In this document: positions 1-6,699 of the stretch, one piece after another
Position numbering within the stretch: position 1 is the first letter of the stretch
Layout of the letters: every line of letters starts with the position of its first letter
IMG/VR virus record: IMGVR_UViG_3300048908_000085
Location: 1 to 37,377 of that record
Length of the DNA: 37,377 nucleotides
DNA from: a virus
Reading direction: 5' to 3' (one strand)
Made by a program: the position numbers and the translations under genes
The notes under the pieces: model-generated
What the model was told of the DNA's origin: nothing
The model's database searches: none
The model's input: only the letters and a program-made list of their open reading frames with translations

Positions 1-91
1 CAGAGGATGTGGGATAGCCAAGCGCCTTATCCCTGCGGATGTCCTGGCGCCGACCCCAGTCGGATAGGAGGATTTCAAGGTTTGTCCGCAT
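1..91 (-). CDS. Late antitermination protein Q-like, N-terminal part (gene crosses the window junction)
   Basis: The first 31 codons of a 135-residue protein whose remainder lies at 37061-37377; codon 31 spans the junction. The ATG at 91-89 is preceded by GGAG with a 7-nt spacer, and the stop codon of the upstream gene (95-97) lies inside that spacer, so translation is probably coupled. The start reads MRTNLEILLSDWGRR, then a GYP motif, which resembles the beginning of phage antiterminator Q-type proteins. It is the last gene of the right early operon, the position of Q in lambdoid phages. The family call rests on pattern and position and was not searched. Confidence 0.75.
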   Translation of the reverse strand, partial: MRTNLEILLSDWGRRQDIRRDKALGYPTSS

Positions 92-94
92 CAA

Positions 95-490
95 TTAACT
101 CCAAAATTTCCACCAGGGCGCCATTTCTACAGCTGGATGTTTTTGCACTTCGTAAAACTGTCGGCTCGACAACTCGGCATTCGCCCGATCTAAGGCTGCC
201 CATTGCTTCATCGAACGAATCTTGAGGGTCCCATCTGGCTTGCGATACGCAAGCCCCCTTTCAACTTGCTCCCGCTCTTCCCTCTTATGGCGAGCCATTG
301 CTATCCCATGCAATTTTTTCTGTCTCAATTTGAAGCGCCAGTTTCGATAGGCGGCAGCTGGGTCAAGGCCGAATGCCTCTATCTTTCGACCGCCGCAGAC
401 CCACTCGGTTAGACCAAAACACAAACCAGCTGGTCCAGATCGGAGAATGCGCTTACACCTCTGCACTTTGCGAATCCTTGGCTTTTCCAT
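95..490 (-). CDS. Hypothetical early phage protein, 131 aa
   Basis: A basic 131-residue protein with an ATG start and a purine-rich AAAGGG upstream. Residues about 23-52 carry W-x-C followed by G-L-D-P-A-A-A-Y-x-x-W. The gene product of 721-945 carries a similar pattern (W-x-C, then G-L-T-P-S-A-A-Y-x-x-W), so the two look like distant relatives. The rest is rich in Arg and Lys with no further motif seen. It is the penultimate gene of the right early operon, 3 nt before Q. Function unknown; a small nucleic-acid-associated protein would fit the charge, but that is only a guess. Confidence 0.65.
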   Translation of the reverse strand: MEKPRIRKVQRCKRILRSGPAGLCFGLTEWVCGGRKIEAFGLDPAAAYRNWRFKLRQKKLHGIAMARHKREEREQVERGLAYRKPDGTLKIRSMKQWAALDRANAELSSRQFYEVQKHPAVEMAPWWKFWS

Positions 491-499
491 CCCTTTCCC

Positions 500-721
500 C
501 TATACCCAATCTGGTTGGTCGTGGCCGGCTGGAACACGGGCACGACGCTCTGCTTTACGCAAATCCCACTTCATTTGGATAAATTTGCGGCGAACTTGCG
601 CCCGAATCATCCTATCCATTGCTTGCTTGTATTCTTGAAACTCAACAGTCTGTTCATCAGTCGCGTGGGCTGCTACAGGCCCCAATAGCCTGTGCACCAA
701 TGAAGAAATGGCGTCTTTCAT
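500..721 (-). CDS. Hypothetical small basic protein, 73 aa
   Basis: The ATG at 721-719 overlaps the TGA of the upstream gene (TGATG) and sits just after a run of G that can serve as ribosome binding site; a longer form from a TTG at 733 is possible. The product begins MKDAISSLVHRLLGP and continues as a charged, probably helical segment rich in Arg, Lys and Gln. No family recognised. Tight overlap with its neighbours places it in the right early operon, expressed with the RusA and Q genes. Confidence 0.55.
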   Translation of the reverse strand: MKDAISSLVHRLLGPVAAHATDEQTVEFQEYKQAMDRMIRAQVRRKFIQMKWDLRKAERRARVPAGHDQPDWV

Positions 722-945
722 CACTCCCCCCAATGGATAAAAGGCGCATATGGAAAAGGCTTTCTAATCTCAGGAATCCTGCTCCAAGCTAGCGCTGCTT
801 GGGCCGCCCGGTACCACTCTGCATATGCCGCACTCGGGGTAAGCCCGCTCCCCAAAAACTCAGGGGTGCTGCAATGCCAACCCTGAACAAGAACAGGCGG
901 GAATTGCTTTTGGAGGATCAGCCCCCTCTTGATACGCGGCTTCAT
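721..945 (-). CDS. Hypothetical protein, 74 aa, related in pattern to the 95-490 product
   Basis: ATG start at 945-943, overlapping the stop of the 53-aa gene upstream (ATGA). The protein has a basic N-terminus (MKPRIKRG), then a W-x-C motif followed by a G-L-T-P-S-A-A-Y-x-x-W segment shared in pattern with the 131-aa product at 95-490. Such short Cys/Trp proteins are common in phage early regions as uncharacterised open frames. It ends with an aromatic, proline-containing tail. Function unknown; the overlaps support co-translation in the right early operon. Confidence 0.6.
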   Translation of the reverse strand: MKPRIKRGLILQKQFPPVLVQGWHCSTPEFLGSGLTPSAAYAEWYRAAQAALAWSRIPEIRKPFPYAPFIHWGE

Positions 946-1103
946 GCTTCCCCCATTTGCCGGTAATTGCTGACCTTGCTGACCATCGAAACCGGCCGCG
1001 CTAGTCCTTGCAGCCTCTCTGCTGCCTGGCGCATTTGAGCGCTGGGGACGTAGGGCTTAGCCAAGATGGGCTTGATGTCGCTGGGCTTGACGGCTTGTTT
1101 CAT
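942..1103 (-). CDS. Small hypothetical protein, 53 aa
   Basis: A short frame from the ATG at 1103-1101 to the TGA at 944-942. Its start overlaps the rusA stop (ATGA) and its stop overlaps the next start, exactly like the other junctions in this operon, which is the main reason to accept it. A GAGCGAGGA ribosome binding site precedes the start. The product begins MKQAVKPSDIKPILAKPYVP and is basic and partly helical. No family recognised. Confidence 0.6.
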   Translation of the reverse strand: MKQAVKPSDIKPILAKPYVPSAQMRQAAERLQGLARPVSMVSKVSNYRQMGEA

Positions 1104-1471
1104 TCCTCGCTCCTGAACTCACTCACATAGACGCGGACCTTGCCGCCCTTGCACACCACGCCGCGCTGGATAGACAACCGATCAATCTGGCTGTCGTCCT
1201 CGATTACCTGGGCGTGGACCAAGCCGTCCAGCAGCCCCTTCATCATGTTGTCCAAGTCGCGCCGGCGGTTGTCCGGCGGGTGGGCCACTATGGCTACCGA
1301 TAGCCGGCCATCCATCTTGGGAAGTTGATACCGGCTGGCCTCGTCCATCACGGCTTGGCGGTATTCGCGCCCTTTCTCAGATATCAGGTGTCGACCGGCC
1401 AACTTGCCTTTGGTCGGATGGCGCCAGTAGGTGTTAACGCTAGGGGGGAATGGGAGTTCTAGGACGTTCAC
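1100..1471 (-). CDS. rusA: RusA-family Holliday junction resolvase
   Basis: A 123-residue protein matching the usual RusA length. RusA is a dimeric, metal-dependent endonuclease that resolves four-way junctions in replicating or recombining phage DNA. The N-terminus has the conserved PFPPSVNTYWRH segment; residues about 64-84 carry PPDNRRRDLDN with the paired aspartates (D72, D74), followed by E-D-D-S-Q-I-D (D92/D93), the third acidic position of the active site. The start is a GTG overlapping the phosphatase stop (GTGA). It lies with NinB and the replication genes, as in the lambda nin region. Confidence 0.93.
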   Translation of the reverse strand: MNVLELPFPPSVNTYWRHPTKGKLAGRHLISEKGREYRQAVMDEASRYQLPKMDGRLSVAIVAHPPDNRRRDLDNMMKGLLDGLVHAQVIEDDSQIDRLSIQRGVVCKGGKVRVYVSEFRSEE

Positions 1472-2154
1472 AGGGCCTCCAGCGTTTCGAGGTCAATAAG
1501 TGTGAATTTGCGCCCGAATACTGCGCCAGTGTCGATGTGGTGAACATTGCCCAGCACCACTGGAGACTGCACCGGGGTATGACCACATATCACCGCACGG
1601 CAGTCAGATACACCGCTGGCGTCTGCCTCCGAGATCCGACCCCTCGACCACATTGCAACGTCGGCGATGCGGCCCTTCATGTTGCCGGCGACGTTCTCAT
1701 CCAGAAGGGTGTCAGCGAAGTCTTTCCAGGAATCGAATGGGCAATCAGCATGAACGATTCCCACAAGACCGTTCCGCGTCTCCACCTCGATTGCGACCGG
1801 CAACTCACCCATAACCTCAGAAATGGCCAGCTGGTCAGCCCTTGGTTGATCCATATTCCAACCACCACCATTCCGACGGTAGATGTCAGGCTGCATGTTT
1901 CCGACTGGCCAGCGGTGCGCCATGTCGTCATGGTTTCCCATAACTGCGTGAAACCAAGGCTTCTCCAACCACGCAAGAACGGCCTCGTTCTCAGGCCCGC
2001 GATCCACGAGGTCACCAACCGAGAACAGCCGATCTTTAGCCGGATCAAAATCGATGCGGTCAAGTTCAGCCTGTAGACGGCTGAAACACCCGTGGATGTC
2101 GCCCACTGCGATATCCCGGCCTTCCTTGTTCAACTCAAAGTGCTTGAGCATCAT
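1468..2154 (-). CDS. Serine/threonine protein phosphatase (lambda NinI/PP1-like metallophosphatase)
   Basis: A 228-residue metallophosphoesterase. The signature blocks are in order: GDIHG (18-22), GDLVDRGPE (47-55), GNHDD (73-77), and GHTP (about 191-194) with a following HIDTG. These supply the two-metal site and catalytic His of the phage lambda phosphatase family, which dephosphorylates Ser/Thr and sometimes Tyr or His substrates. Two consecutive ATGs are possible starts; the first overlaps the upstream stop. The lambda homologue sits in the nin region next to other recombination genes, the same neighbourhood as here. The target in the host is not known. Confidence 0.92.
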   Translation of the reverse strand: MMLKHFELNKEGRDIAVGDIHGCFSRLQAELDRIDFDPAKDRLFSVGDLVDRGPENEAVLAWLEKPWFHAVMGNHDDMAHRWPVGNMQPDIYRRNGGGWNMDQPRADQLAISEVMGELPVAIEVETRNGLVGIVHADCPFDSWKDFADTLLDENVAGNMKGRIADVAMWSRGRISEADASGVSDCRAVICGHTPVQSPVVLGNVHHIDTGAVFGRKFTLIDLETLEAL

Positions 2155-2525
2155 GCCCCCACCTGCACCCGCAGCACGCGGAAAGGATCAACCGAATTTG
2201 GGTTCCAACCAGCCCGCAGCGAATTAACCAGCTCGTCAGCCATGGCTATCGCGCGCTTGCGCTCGTACACGTTCATCATCGGCCCCTGCTCTTCTGCCTC
2301 TTCCACATCCACCCAGCGGTAAATGGCGGCGCGCCCAGACCCAACGTCCTTACGCTCCCCTGTCGGTTCCACGTACCCCTTGCACATCAGGCGCCGCATG
2401 GTTGAATCGGCCCTATGCTGGTCAATTCCGATGAGTTCCGCCACCTCTCGTATCGTGTGCGGCCCATAGAGGCGTAAGCAGTTGACTATCGCCACGCCAT
2501 GTCTGTCATGCCCTGCGAATTTCAT
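2151..2525 (-). CDS. Winged-helix DNA-binding protein, hypothetical
   Basis: A 124-residue protein with a strong AAGGAGAGG ribosome binding site before its ATG. Residues about 10-70 read as a winged helix: VAIVNCLRLYGPHTIREVAE, then an IDQHRADSTMRRLMCKGYVE recognition helix and wing, much like helix-turn-helix modules in phage accessory regulators. The remainder is charged and may mediate oligomerisation. It lies between the helicase-loader gene and the phosphatase gene, overlapping both by ATGA-type junctions, so it is a delayed-early product. Whether it regulates transcription or assists replication cannot be told from sequence alone. Confidence 0.65.
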   Translation of the reverse strand: MKFAGHDRHGVAIVNCLRLYGPHTIREVAELIGIDQHRADSTMRRLMCKGYVEPTGERKDVGSGRAAIYRWVDVEEAEEQGPMMNVYERKRAIAMADELVNSLRAGWNPNSVDPFRVLRVQVGA

Positions 2526-3217
2526 GATTCCTCTCCTTTCGCCCTCTTGAGCATCGCCGCAATCAAGGGCGACGGTTCTTCACCCTTGGCAATGCGCTGT
2601 TCCCATTTCCCAATCCAGCGCCGGGGATCCTTCCCGGTCTGGTCCAAAGCCTTATCGGCTCCCATCTTCTTCAAAGCTGCTGCCGCCTCTGCCTTCGTAG
2701 CAACGGTTTGCCCCGGAGCCGGTAGAGCCGTTCTAGGCTCCGGAATTGGTGGCCATTTACCCTTCCCTAGCTCATCAGCAAAAGTCTTCTCCCAGCGGCC
2801 TTTAATCGAGCCGTAGGTGCTGTTCAACAGGTCTACTGAGCTAACCGCAATCGCTGCCCAGTAAATCGACGGGTGCGACCAACTCCCCATCTCTCCGCGG
2901 CGCCGGCAAGAAATCCCATGTACAGCCTCGTGGTACGCAATCTCCGGCGACATCCACGGGCGGCACAGCTTCAGGAATTCCGGCAACGTCGGTGGCCACT
3001 CGCGCTGTTTGCACGCTTGCAGGCCCACCGAGATTTCCTCCCCCGAGAAGCCGGCCAGGTCTTCGGCCCAGACCTCATGCATTTCTTCCTCGGGAACGCG
3101 TCCCCACATCTTCGGCAGCTTGTCGCCGTACATCGCTGCAAAGCGCTGGAACAGCTTCCTCACCCACGGCGCCGGCAACGCCTGAGGCACTTCAAACCGG
3201 TTGGCCAGTTGTTGCAT
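2522..3217 (-). CDS. Replication protein P-like helicase loader
   Basis: A 231-residue protein resembling the lambda replication P family, which loads the host DnaB helicase onto phage origin complexes. Visible family features are an N-terminal helical segment (LPAPWVRKLFQRFAAMYGDK), the central EWPPTLPEFLKLCRP block and a following A-Y-H-E-A. The C-terminal part is rich in Lys/Ala and ends with a basic helix. It follows the DUF1376/O-like gene, overlapping it by 26 nt, and this O-then-P order is the lambdoid one. The family call is from motif pattern and position; direct interaction with DnaB is inferred. Confidence 0.78.
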   Translation of the reverse strand: MQQLANRFEVPQALPAPWVRKLFQRFAAMYGDKLPKMWGRVPEEEMHEVWAEDLAGFSGEEISVGLQACKQREWPPTLPEFLKLCRPWMSPEIAYHEAVHGISCRRRGEMGSWSHPSIYWAAIAVSSVDLLNSTYGSIKGRWEKTFADELGKGKWPPIPEPRTALPAPGQTVATKAEAAAALKKMGADKALDQTGKDPRRWIGKWEQRIAKGEEPSPLIAAMLKRAKGEES

Positions 3218-4010
3218 CGAAAGTCCCCATGTCCCGCGTTGAAGGCTGCCTGTCGTCCCACAGCCTGCTCATCCAATCGTCATTCGCTTGCCGTGTCCCT
3301 GGCGATGCCCTTGCCTGGTTCCGCACCCAACCAGCGTCAAAGCCCTGCCAACCACGCTCCACGCACTTGCGCAGCGCTGCATCCAGGGTCAAGGCAGCTT
3401 TGTCGGCCTCCCTCTGGATTCCAGCCAAGGCCAGTTCGGTCAGCGGCGCACGCTTGCGGCTTCGGATGGCCAGGAACTCGGTAGCGACGTCTGGCGATAC
3501 GCCCTTGGCTTGCAGGTCAACCACGGTCAGTCCAGGGACGCCAGCAGACTTCCCCCGCTTGCGGGGGGTAGGGGGGTGTTCTTTATCTGTTTCTTGTTTA
3601 TTGGTTATTGGTTCTTGGTTAGCATTGCCTTCGGTATGCGTTGGCATTGCGTTGGCATTGCCTTCGCATTCCGGTTGCTTTGCAGTGGCATTGCTGCCCC
3701 AGCGCTTTGCTGCCGAAGTCGCAGCTTTGGCACTCTTAGACTGGTATGCGGCAATCTCTTCATCGGCACGCTTGTTGTGCCAGTAGCCGTCCGCTAGGCT
3801 AAAGAACTCACGCAGCACCAACGAGACGGCTTCACGCTCTTCTTCAGAACGCGCGCCCACCCAACGGCATACCTGCTGCACGTCGTCAACGATGGGAGCC
3901 TCTTCTGCGTAGTACCGACGCAAGAGACGGCTATAGATGGCGTCTTCCACCAGGCTAAGGTGCATCGTGGCCTGGGCGTAATCACCGATGTTGTGGCTGT
4001 AGTAATTCAC
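3192..4010 (-). CDS. DUF1376/YdaU-type replication initiator (O-like position)
   Basis: A 272-residue protein starting at a GTG (4010-4008) with GGAGG upstream and overlapping the previous stop. The N-terminus MNYYSHNIGDYAQATMHLS, followed by EDAIYSRLLRRYY, is the hallmark of the DUF1376 family found in prophage replication modules. A linker of low complexity (Asn, Thr, Lys, Pro; about 105-155) separates it from a helical C-terminal domain. The family sits where lambda O sits and is thought to act in origin recognition, with the P-like product encoded immediately downstream. An AT-richer repetitive stretch inside the linker (about 3595-3680) may be the origin; this is inference. Confidence 0.85.
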   Translation of the reverse strand: MNYYSHNIGDYAQATMHLSLVEDAIYSRLLRRYYAEEAPIVDDVQQVCRWVGARSEEEREAVSLVLREFFSLADGYWHNKRADEEIAAYQSKSAKAATSAAKRWGSNATAKQPECEGNANAMPTHTEGNANQEPITNKQETDKEHPPTPRKRGKSAGVPGLTVVDLQAKGVSPDVATEFLAIRSRKRAPLTELALAGIQREADKAALTLDAALRKCVERGWQGFDAGWVRNQARASPGTRQANDDWMSRLWDDRQPSTRDMGTFDATTGQPV

Positions 4011-4366
4011 GCTGCCTCCAACATTCCAGCAGCCGCCAGGGCAGCGTCGGGCACCACATGCCCGCTGGCTTGCAGCACTTCGATAGCAGCGATCAGCAGA
4101 TCGCGCTGGCGCCCGTATTCAGCTTCAAAGCGCCCTTTCCAGGGATGAACAGCGATCAGGCCAGGTGCGCCCGTACCGTCCTGGTGGTGACCGGCGCAAA
4201 GCGGCAAGACCAGCCAATGAGCGTCAGGCTTAGTGCGGCCGTCGATGTGATGAACCAAAACGTTGAAATTGCCCACGCCATCCATACGGCACGCAGAGCA
4301 ACCTACAGTCGTGCACAGGGCGTCGTGGAACCGCTTCTGAGCGGCTGAGGGAGATTTGCCTTTCAT
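4007..4366 (-). CDS. Ref/DUF968-like HNH-type nuclease
   Basis: A protein of 119 residues from the ATG at 4366-4364, which overlaps the NinB stop; an in-frame ATG at 4378 would add four residues. It carries C-x-x-C, then VHHIDGR, PLC and HH-x-D, the Cys/His array of the phage Ref and DUF968 zinc-bearing HNH proteins. In phage P1, Ref is a RecA-dependent nuclease. Such genes typically lie beside NinB in nin-like regions, as here. Whether this copy cuts DNA depends on the catalytic His (first H of VHHI), which is present. Role in recombination is inferred. Confidence 0.75.
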   Translation of the reverse strand: MKGKSPSAAQKRFHDALCTTVGCSACRMDGVGNFNVLVHHIDGRTKPDAHWLVLPLCAGHHQDGTGAPGLIAVHPWKGRFEAEYGRQRDLLIAAIEVLQASGHVVPDAALAAAGMLEAA

Positions 4367-4803
4367 GGCCGAACCCATCCGGGGATGTAGGCTTCTTCCG
4401 ACCAGACAACGCTGCGGTCAGAACCCCACGCATAGAGAAATTCGATGAACTGGGCTGCCTCAGCCACGCGGAATTGCCGCGACTGAACGCCAAGTTGAAT
4501 GATTCGGCCGCCATCCTCAGTCGGGATCATCTGGCCAGACTGGGCCAGAGGCGTGCCTGCCTTGCGCATTTCTTCCTCAAACTCGTTGAGCAAGATCCGC
4601 TTCATGCTTTCCAGATCCCAGCGACGGCCGATGTACTGCGTCTGTTCGGCAATGTCCTTGACCATGGCGTGGTACTTGGCTTCCTGGTCGCGGCTCTTGG
4701 TAGGAGGCTGAATCGTCGCGTACCAGCCGTCAGGCGCATCCATGACGGCATCCGCGAACATGCGGCGGGTCATAGGCGTCAGGCGGATGCGGCGCTTTTC
4801 CAT
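4363..4803 (-). CDS. ninB: NinB/Orf-type recombination protein
   Basis: A 146-residue protein with the family's typical KSRDQEAKYHAMVKDIAEQ block at about 36-54 and conserved aromatic and acidic C-terminal residues. NinB (lambda Orf) is a recombination mediator that binds single-stranded DNA and helps load annealing proteins. It overlaps both neighbours by one nucleotide of start and stop codons. Position directly after the CII-like gene and before Ref, DUF1376 and P-like genes marks this as a rearranged nin-like cluster. An ERF/SSB pair at 11649-12604 offers possible partners. Confidence 0.88.
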   Translation of the reverse strand: MEKRRIRLTPMTRRMFADAVMDAPDGWYATIQPPTKSRDQEAKYHAMVKDIAEQTQYIGRRWDLESMKRILLNEFEEEMRKAGTPLAQSGQMIPTEDGGRIIQLGVQSRQFRVAEAAQFIEFLYAWGSDRSVVWSEEAYIPGWVRP

Positions 4804-5117
4804 CAGTAGCTCCCGCCGTCCGATTCGATACGGGTTTGCAGGTACTTGTAGGCCATGCGCTCAAGCGCCTGCATGTCGTCACGGCTCACCACAACGGAAT
4901 CAACCGGGGCGATTTGCAAACCGATGGCGGCCAGGAGGTGGCATACCTGTTCCAGGTCACCCTTGGCACGGCTAACCGTGCTGGCAGACGTGCCCATGAA
5001 ATCGGCTGCAACTTCCTGCGTGACCTCTGCAAGGCGGCGCAAAACTTCGCCGTGAATCCTTGCACCGATCTTGCGGGTGTTCTCAAGCTTGGTTGGAGAT
5101 ACTGACTGGGTGCTCAT
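4803..5117 (-). CDS. CII-like transcriptional activator
   Basis: A 104-residue protein with a helix-turn-helix: EVLRRLAEVTQEVAADFMGT, then S-A-S-T-V-S-R-A-K as recognition helix, closely following the lambda CII layout (N-terminal basic segment, HTH at about 25-55, then an oligomerisation helix). CII activates promoters for repressor establishment and integrase. Position fits: it is the first gene of the O/P block, downstream of the Cro-like gene on the same strand. It starts 26 nt from the divergent small gene at 5144. No CII-type TTGC-N6-TTGC site was found nearby, so its targets remain open. Confidence 0.8.
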   Translation of the reverse strand: MSTQSVSPTKLENTRKIGARIHGEVLRRLAEVTQEVAADFMGTSASTVSRAKGDLEQVCHLLAAIGLQIAPVDSVVVSRDDMQALERMAYKYLQTRIESDGGSY

Positions 5118-5143
5118 TTCGATACATCCATGAGGCTAGAAAA

Positions 5144-5308
5144 ATGACTGAAACCGAAACCCTGCTGTCCCAAGCCCAAGACATCGCCCTGCGCGCTTTT
5201 GAAGACCCCAGCGAAAGCGCCGTCATGGACATCTTTCGTAGGCTCTGCTGCGAACAGGACGAGGCCCGTATGAGCCGGGATATGGAACACGCTGGGGTTT
5301 TGCACTGA
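5144..5308 (+). CDS. Small hypothetical protein, 54 aa, divergent to cII-like gene
   Basis: An ATG-initiated frame (MTETETLLSQAQDIALRAFE) with a weak purine-rich region upstream. The composition is that of a soluble acidic helical protein: LRAFEDPSESAVMDIFRRL, then two Cys and DMEHAGVLH. It points toward the repressor gene, opposite to the cII/cro operon, so it would be made from a rightward transcript that also runs antisense to cro. No function recognised. The alternative is that the minus strand is coding here, but no minus-strand frame looks better. Confidence 0.5.
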   Translation: MTETETLLSQAQDIALRAFEDPSESAVMDIFRRLCCEQDEARMSRDMEHAGVLH

Positions 5309-5378
5309 ATGGGCGCCCTGCTCACTCCGGCTATGATTTCCGCTCTCACACAGAAAACCGTCACCGAAGGAGCTGGGC

Positions 5379-5606
5379 ATGGACTTAGCAGCACGAGTGC
5401 ACGCGCTGGAAATATTGGTAGAGACGTTCATAGAGACACTTCCCGCAGAACGCCGGACGAAACTGGCGCAGCTTTTTGCGCGCCGTGCCGAGATTGCGAA
5501 AGAAGCATCGCAACGGCTGCCGATAGAAGAACGCCAGCGAGTAGCGATAGCGCAACAACTCGACCGGCTTTCAGAAAACTTGGCGCAGATCGCAAAGGAC
5601 ACGTAG
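5379..5606 (+). CDS. Predicted coiled-coil small protein, 75 aa
   Basis: Starts at an ATG with GAAGGAG seven bases upstream. The product begins MDLAARVHALEILVETFIET and is almost entirely charged, heptad-like helix (RRAEIAKEASQRL, IAQQLDRLSENLAQIA), so a coiled coil is likely. It is downstream of the 54-aa gene and converges on the Cro-like gene. Antisense frames also stay open across it, a usual effect of helical, GC-rich coding. Function unknown. Confidence 0.6.
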   Translation: MDLAARVHALEILVETFIETLPAERRTKLAQLFARRAEIAKEASQRLPIEERQRVAIAQQLDRLSENLAQIAKDT

Positions 5607-5662
5607 CGAGCATCCGGGCCAGTTCTTTGCGGCCCCACTTCGCGTCACGAACGCCAGCAACG

Positions 5663-5872
5663 TTAGACATTGGCCATTTCCCTGCGCCGGGAGACAGCAG
5701 CCATCTCGGCCTGCCGGAATTCGCGCGGCTTCATGGCGCGGAAAGCCGTCATCCACGAGATTGGGATGTGGTTTTCCTTGACCCATTGACTGAGTCGACC
5801 GGTTGTCAGGCCCGTAATGCGCCGGACTTCGGCTCGACCACCCATGATTTCGATGACAGTAGTAGCGTCCAT
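5663..5872 (-). CDS. Cro-like repressor (YdaS/Cro helix-turn-helix)
   Basis: A 69-residue protein from the ATG at 5872-5870 (an in-frame TTG lies at 5878). It is a compact helix-turn-helix: VIEIMGGRAEVRRITGLTTG, then RLSQWVKENHIPISWMTAF, similar to Cro/YdaS antitoxin-like phage proteins. It is divergent from the CI-like gene across a 75-bp operator region. The promoter hexamers at 5907-5879 place the predicted transcription start at about the A of this ATG, so the message may be leaderless. It should repress the operators described at 5882-5918 and 6736-6784. Confidence 0.8.
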   Translation of the reverse strand: MDATTVIEIMGGRAEVRRITGLTTGRLSQWVKENHIPISWMTAFRAMKPREFRQAEMAAVSRRREMANV

Positions 5873-5878
5873 GGGCAA

Positions 5879-5907
5879 AGCTTAGAATCCTCTAACGCTC
5901 ATGTCAA
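5879..5907 (-). promoter_or_regulatory. Rightward early promoter pR (leftward on this map)
   Basis: On the minus strand a perfect TTGACA (5907-5902) is followed after 17 nt by TAAGCT (5884-5879). The spacing and -35 box are ideal for sigma-70. The promoter drives the Cro-like gene and the early operon to Q. Both operator copies overlap it. Confidence 0.8.
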
Positions 5908-5918
5908 GAGATTTCTAC
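5882..5918. promoter_or_regulatory. Operator pair at pR
   Basis: Two inverted repeats: a perfect TTAGA-ATCC-TCTAA at 5882-5895, between -35 and -10, and CAAGA-GATT-TCTAC at 5905-5918, overlapping the -35 box. The same half sites recur in the same places at the other early promoter (6736-6784), which argues that they bind CI and Cro. Confidence 0.7.
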
Positions 5919-5953
5919 ACCACGGGCGCGCAGTAGGCGGCTCCAATCACTAG

Positions 5954-6439
5954 ATGGACAAATACGAACTTCGCCGCAAGCGCCTGCTTGAACTGGTTGA
6001 CGAACGAGCCGACGGCAACAAGGCGGCTTTCGGGCGCCTATATGACTACGACCGCGCCCAGATATCCCAATTCCTGTCACGCACCTATAACGGTGGTAAC
6101 AGCATGGGCGAAAAGGCAGTTACAGAAATGGAACGCCGTTTGGGTTTGCCGCCTGGATGGTTTGACAGGCCCGAGACAGATGCGACATGGCCTTTTAAAT
6201 CGGTGACGCTTGAGCAAATAGCAGCTCTAGACCAAAAGTCGCTATCAGAGCTGGATGCGGCTGTGGCTTTTTGGGTGCAGTCTAAGCTGCCAGCTTGCGA
6301 CACTAGGTCTAAGCCCTACATTGAAGAATCCGGAACCATACTGCATAGTAATAGCACCGTCACAACAACCTCGCGCAATCAGCAGGAGGGGACAAATGTC
6401 AGGGAAGGTGCTCGCGTTCCAAAAACTTCGCATCGCTGA
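5954..6439 (+). CDS. CI-like phage repressor lacking a visible S24 peptidase domain
   Basis: A 161-residue protein. Residues about 1-75 form a helix-turn-helix domain (RLYDYDRAQISQFLSRTYNG, then GEKAVTEMERRLGLPPGWFD), typical of prophage CI-like repressors. In most relatives an S24/LexA-type peptidase domain of about 100 residues follows; here the remaining stretch is Ser/Thr-rich and I see no Ser-Lys dyad pattern. It is divergent from cro and has no clear ribosome binding site, which would suit a leaderless pRM message. It maintains lysogeny by binding the TTAGA operators; how it is inactivated is unclear. Confidence 0.75.
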   Translation: MDKYELRRKRLLELVDERADGNKAAFGRLYDYDRAQISQFLSRTYNGGNSMGEKAVTEMERRLGLPPGWFDRPETDATWPFKSVTLEQIAALDQKSLSELDAAVAFWVQSKLPACDTRSKPYIEESGTILHSNSTVTTTSRNQQEGTNVREGARVPKTSHR

Positions 6440-6677
6440 ATGCGATGCCCCCCCGCTTTGCGGGTTGCCCGGCGCTACTTGTACTAAGCACGATTGTGAC
6501 CGCTATGAGCCGGTGAATCTTTCCCGCTCGCGCTCCTACGTCGACATAATGGAAGACGGCACTATCAGGTATAGCCTGCGGGTGCAGAACCGCAGCGAGA
6601 TACTCCGGCTGATATCAGCTTGCCAGACCCTGCAAGATCGCTTGCTGGGTCAGCTATCAGCATGCGACCCTGATTAG
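6396..6677 (+). CDS. Hypothetical protein co-transcribed with the repressor, 93 aa
   Basis: The ATG at 6396 lies inside the end of the repressor gene (44-nt overlap, different frame) and is preceded by a strong AGGAGGGG. The product MSGKVLAFQKLRIAECD has a Cys-rich segment (C-D-A-P-P-L-C, then C-T-K-H-D-C-D) that could bind a metal, followed by a helical C-terminus. It is followed directly by a terminator at 6700. Genes in this position (rexA/B in lambda) are expressed in lysogens and often serve exclusion; function here is unknown. Confidence 0.65.
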   Translation: MSGKVLAFQKLRIAECDAPPLCGLPGATCTKHDCDRYEPVNLSRSRSYVDIMEDGTIRYSLRVQNRSEILRLISACQTLQDRLLGQLSACDPD

Positions 6678-6699
6678 CAACCCCTAAACAAATGGATGA

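Noticed and set aside
5114-5638. Minus-strand 174-codon frame between cro and cII
   Set aside because: Ser/Arg-rich shadow composition and no start signals; conflicts with better plus-strand frames.
5428-5670. Minus-strand 80-codon frame overlapping the cro stop, with a hydrophobic segment
   Set aside because: It is antisense to the coiled-coil gene at 5379-5606, whose charged helix codons give such hydrophobic shadows; no good ribosome binding site. It remains a weak alternative.
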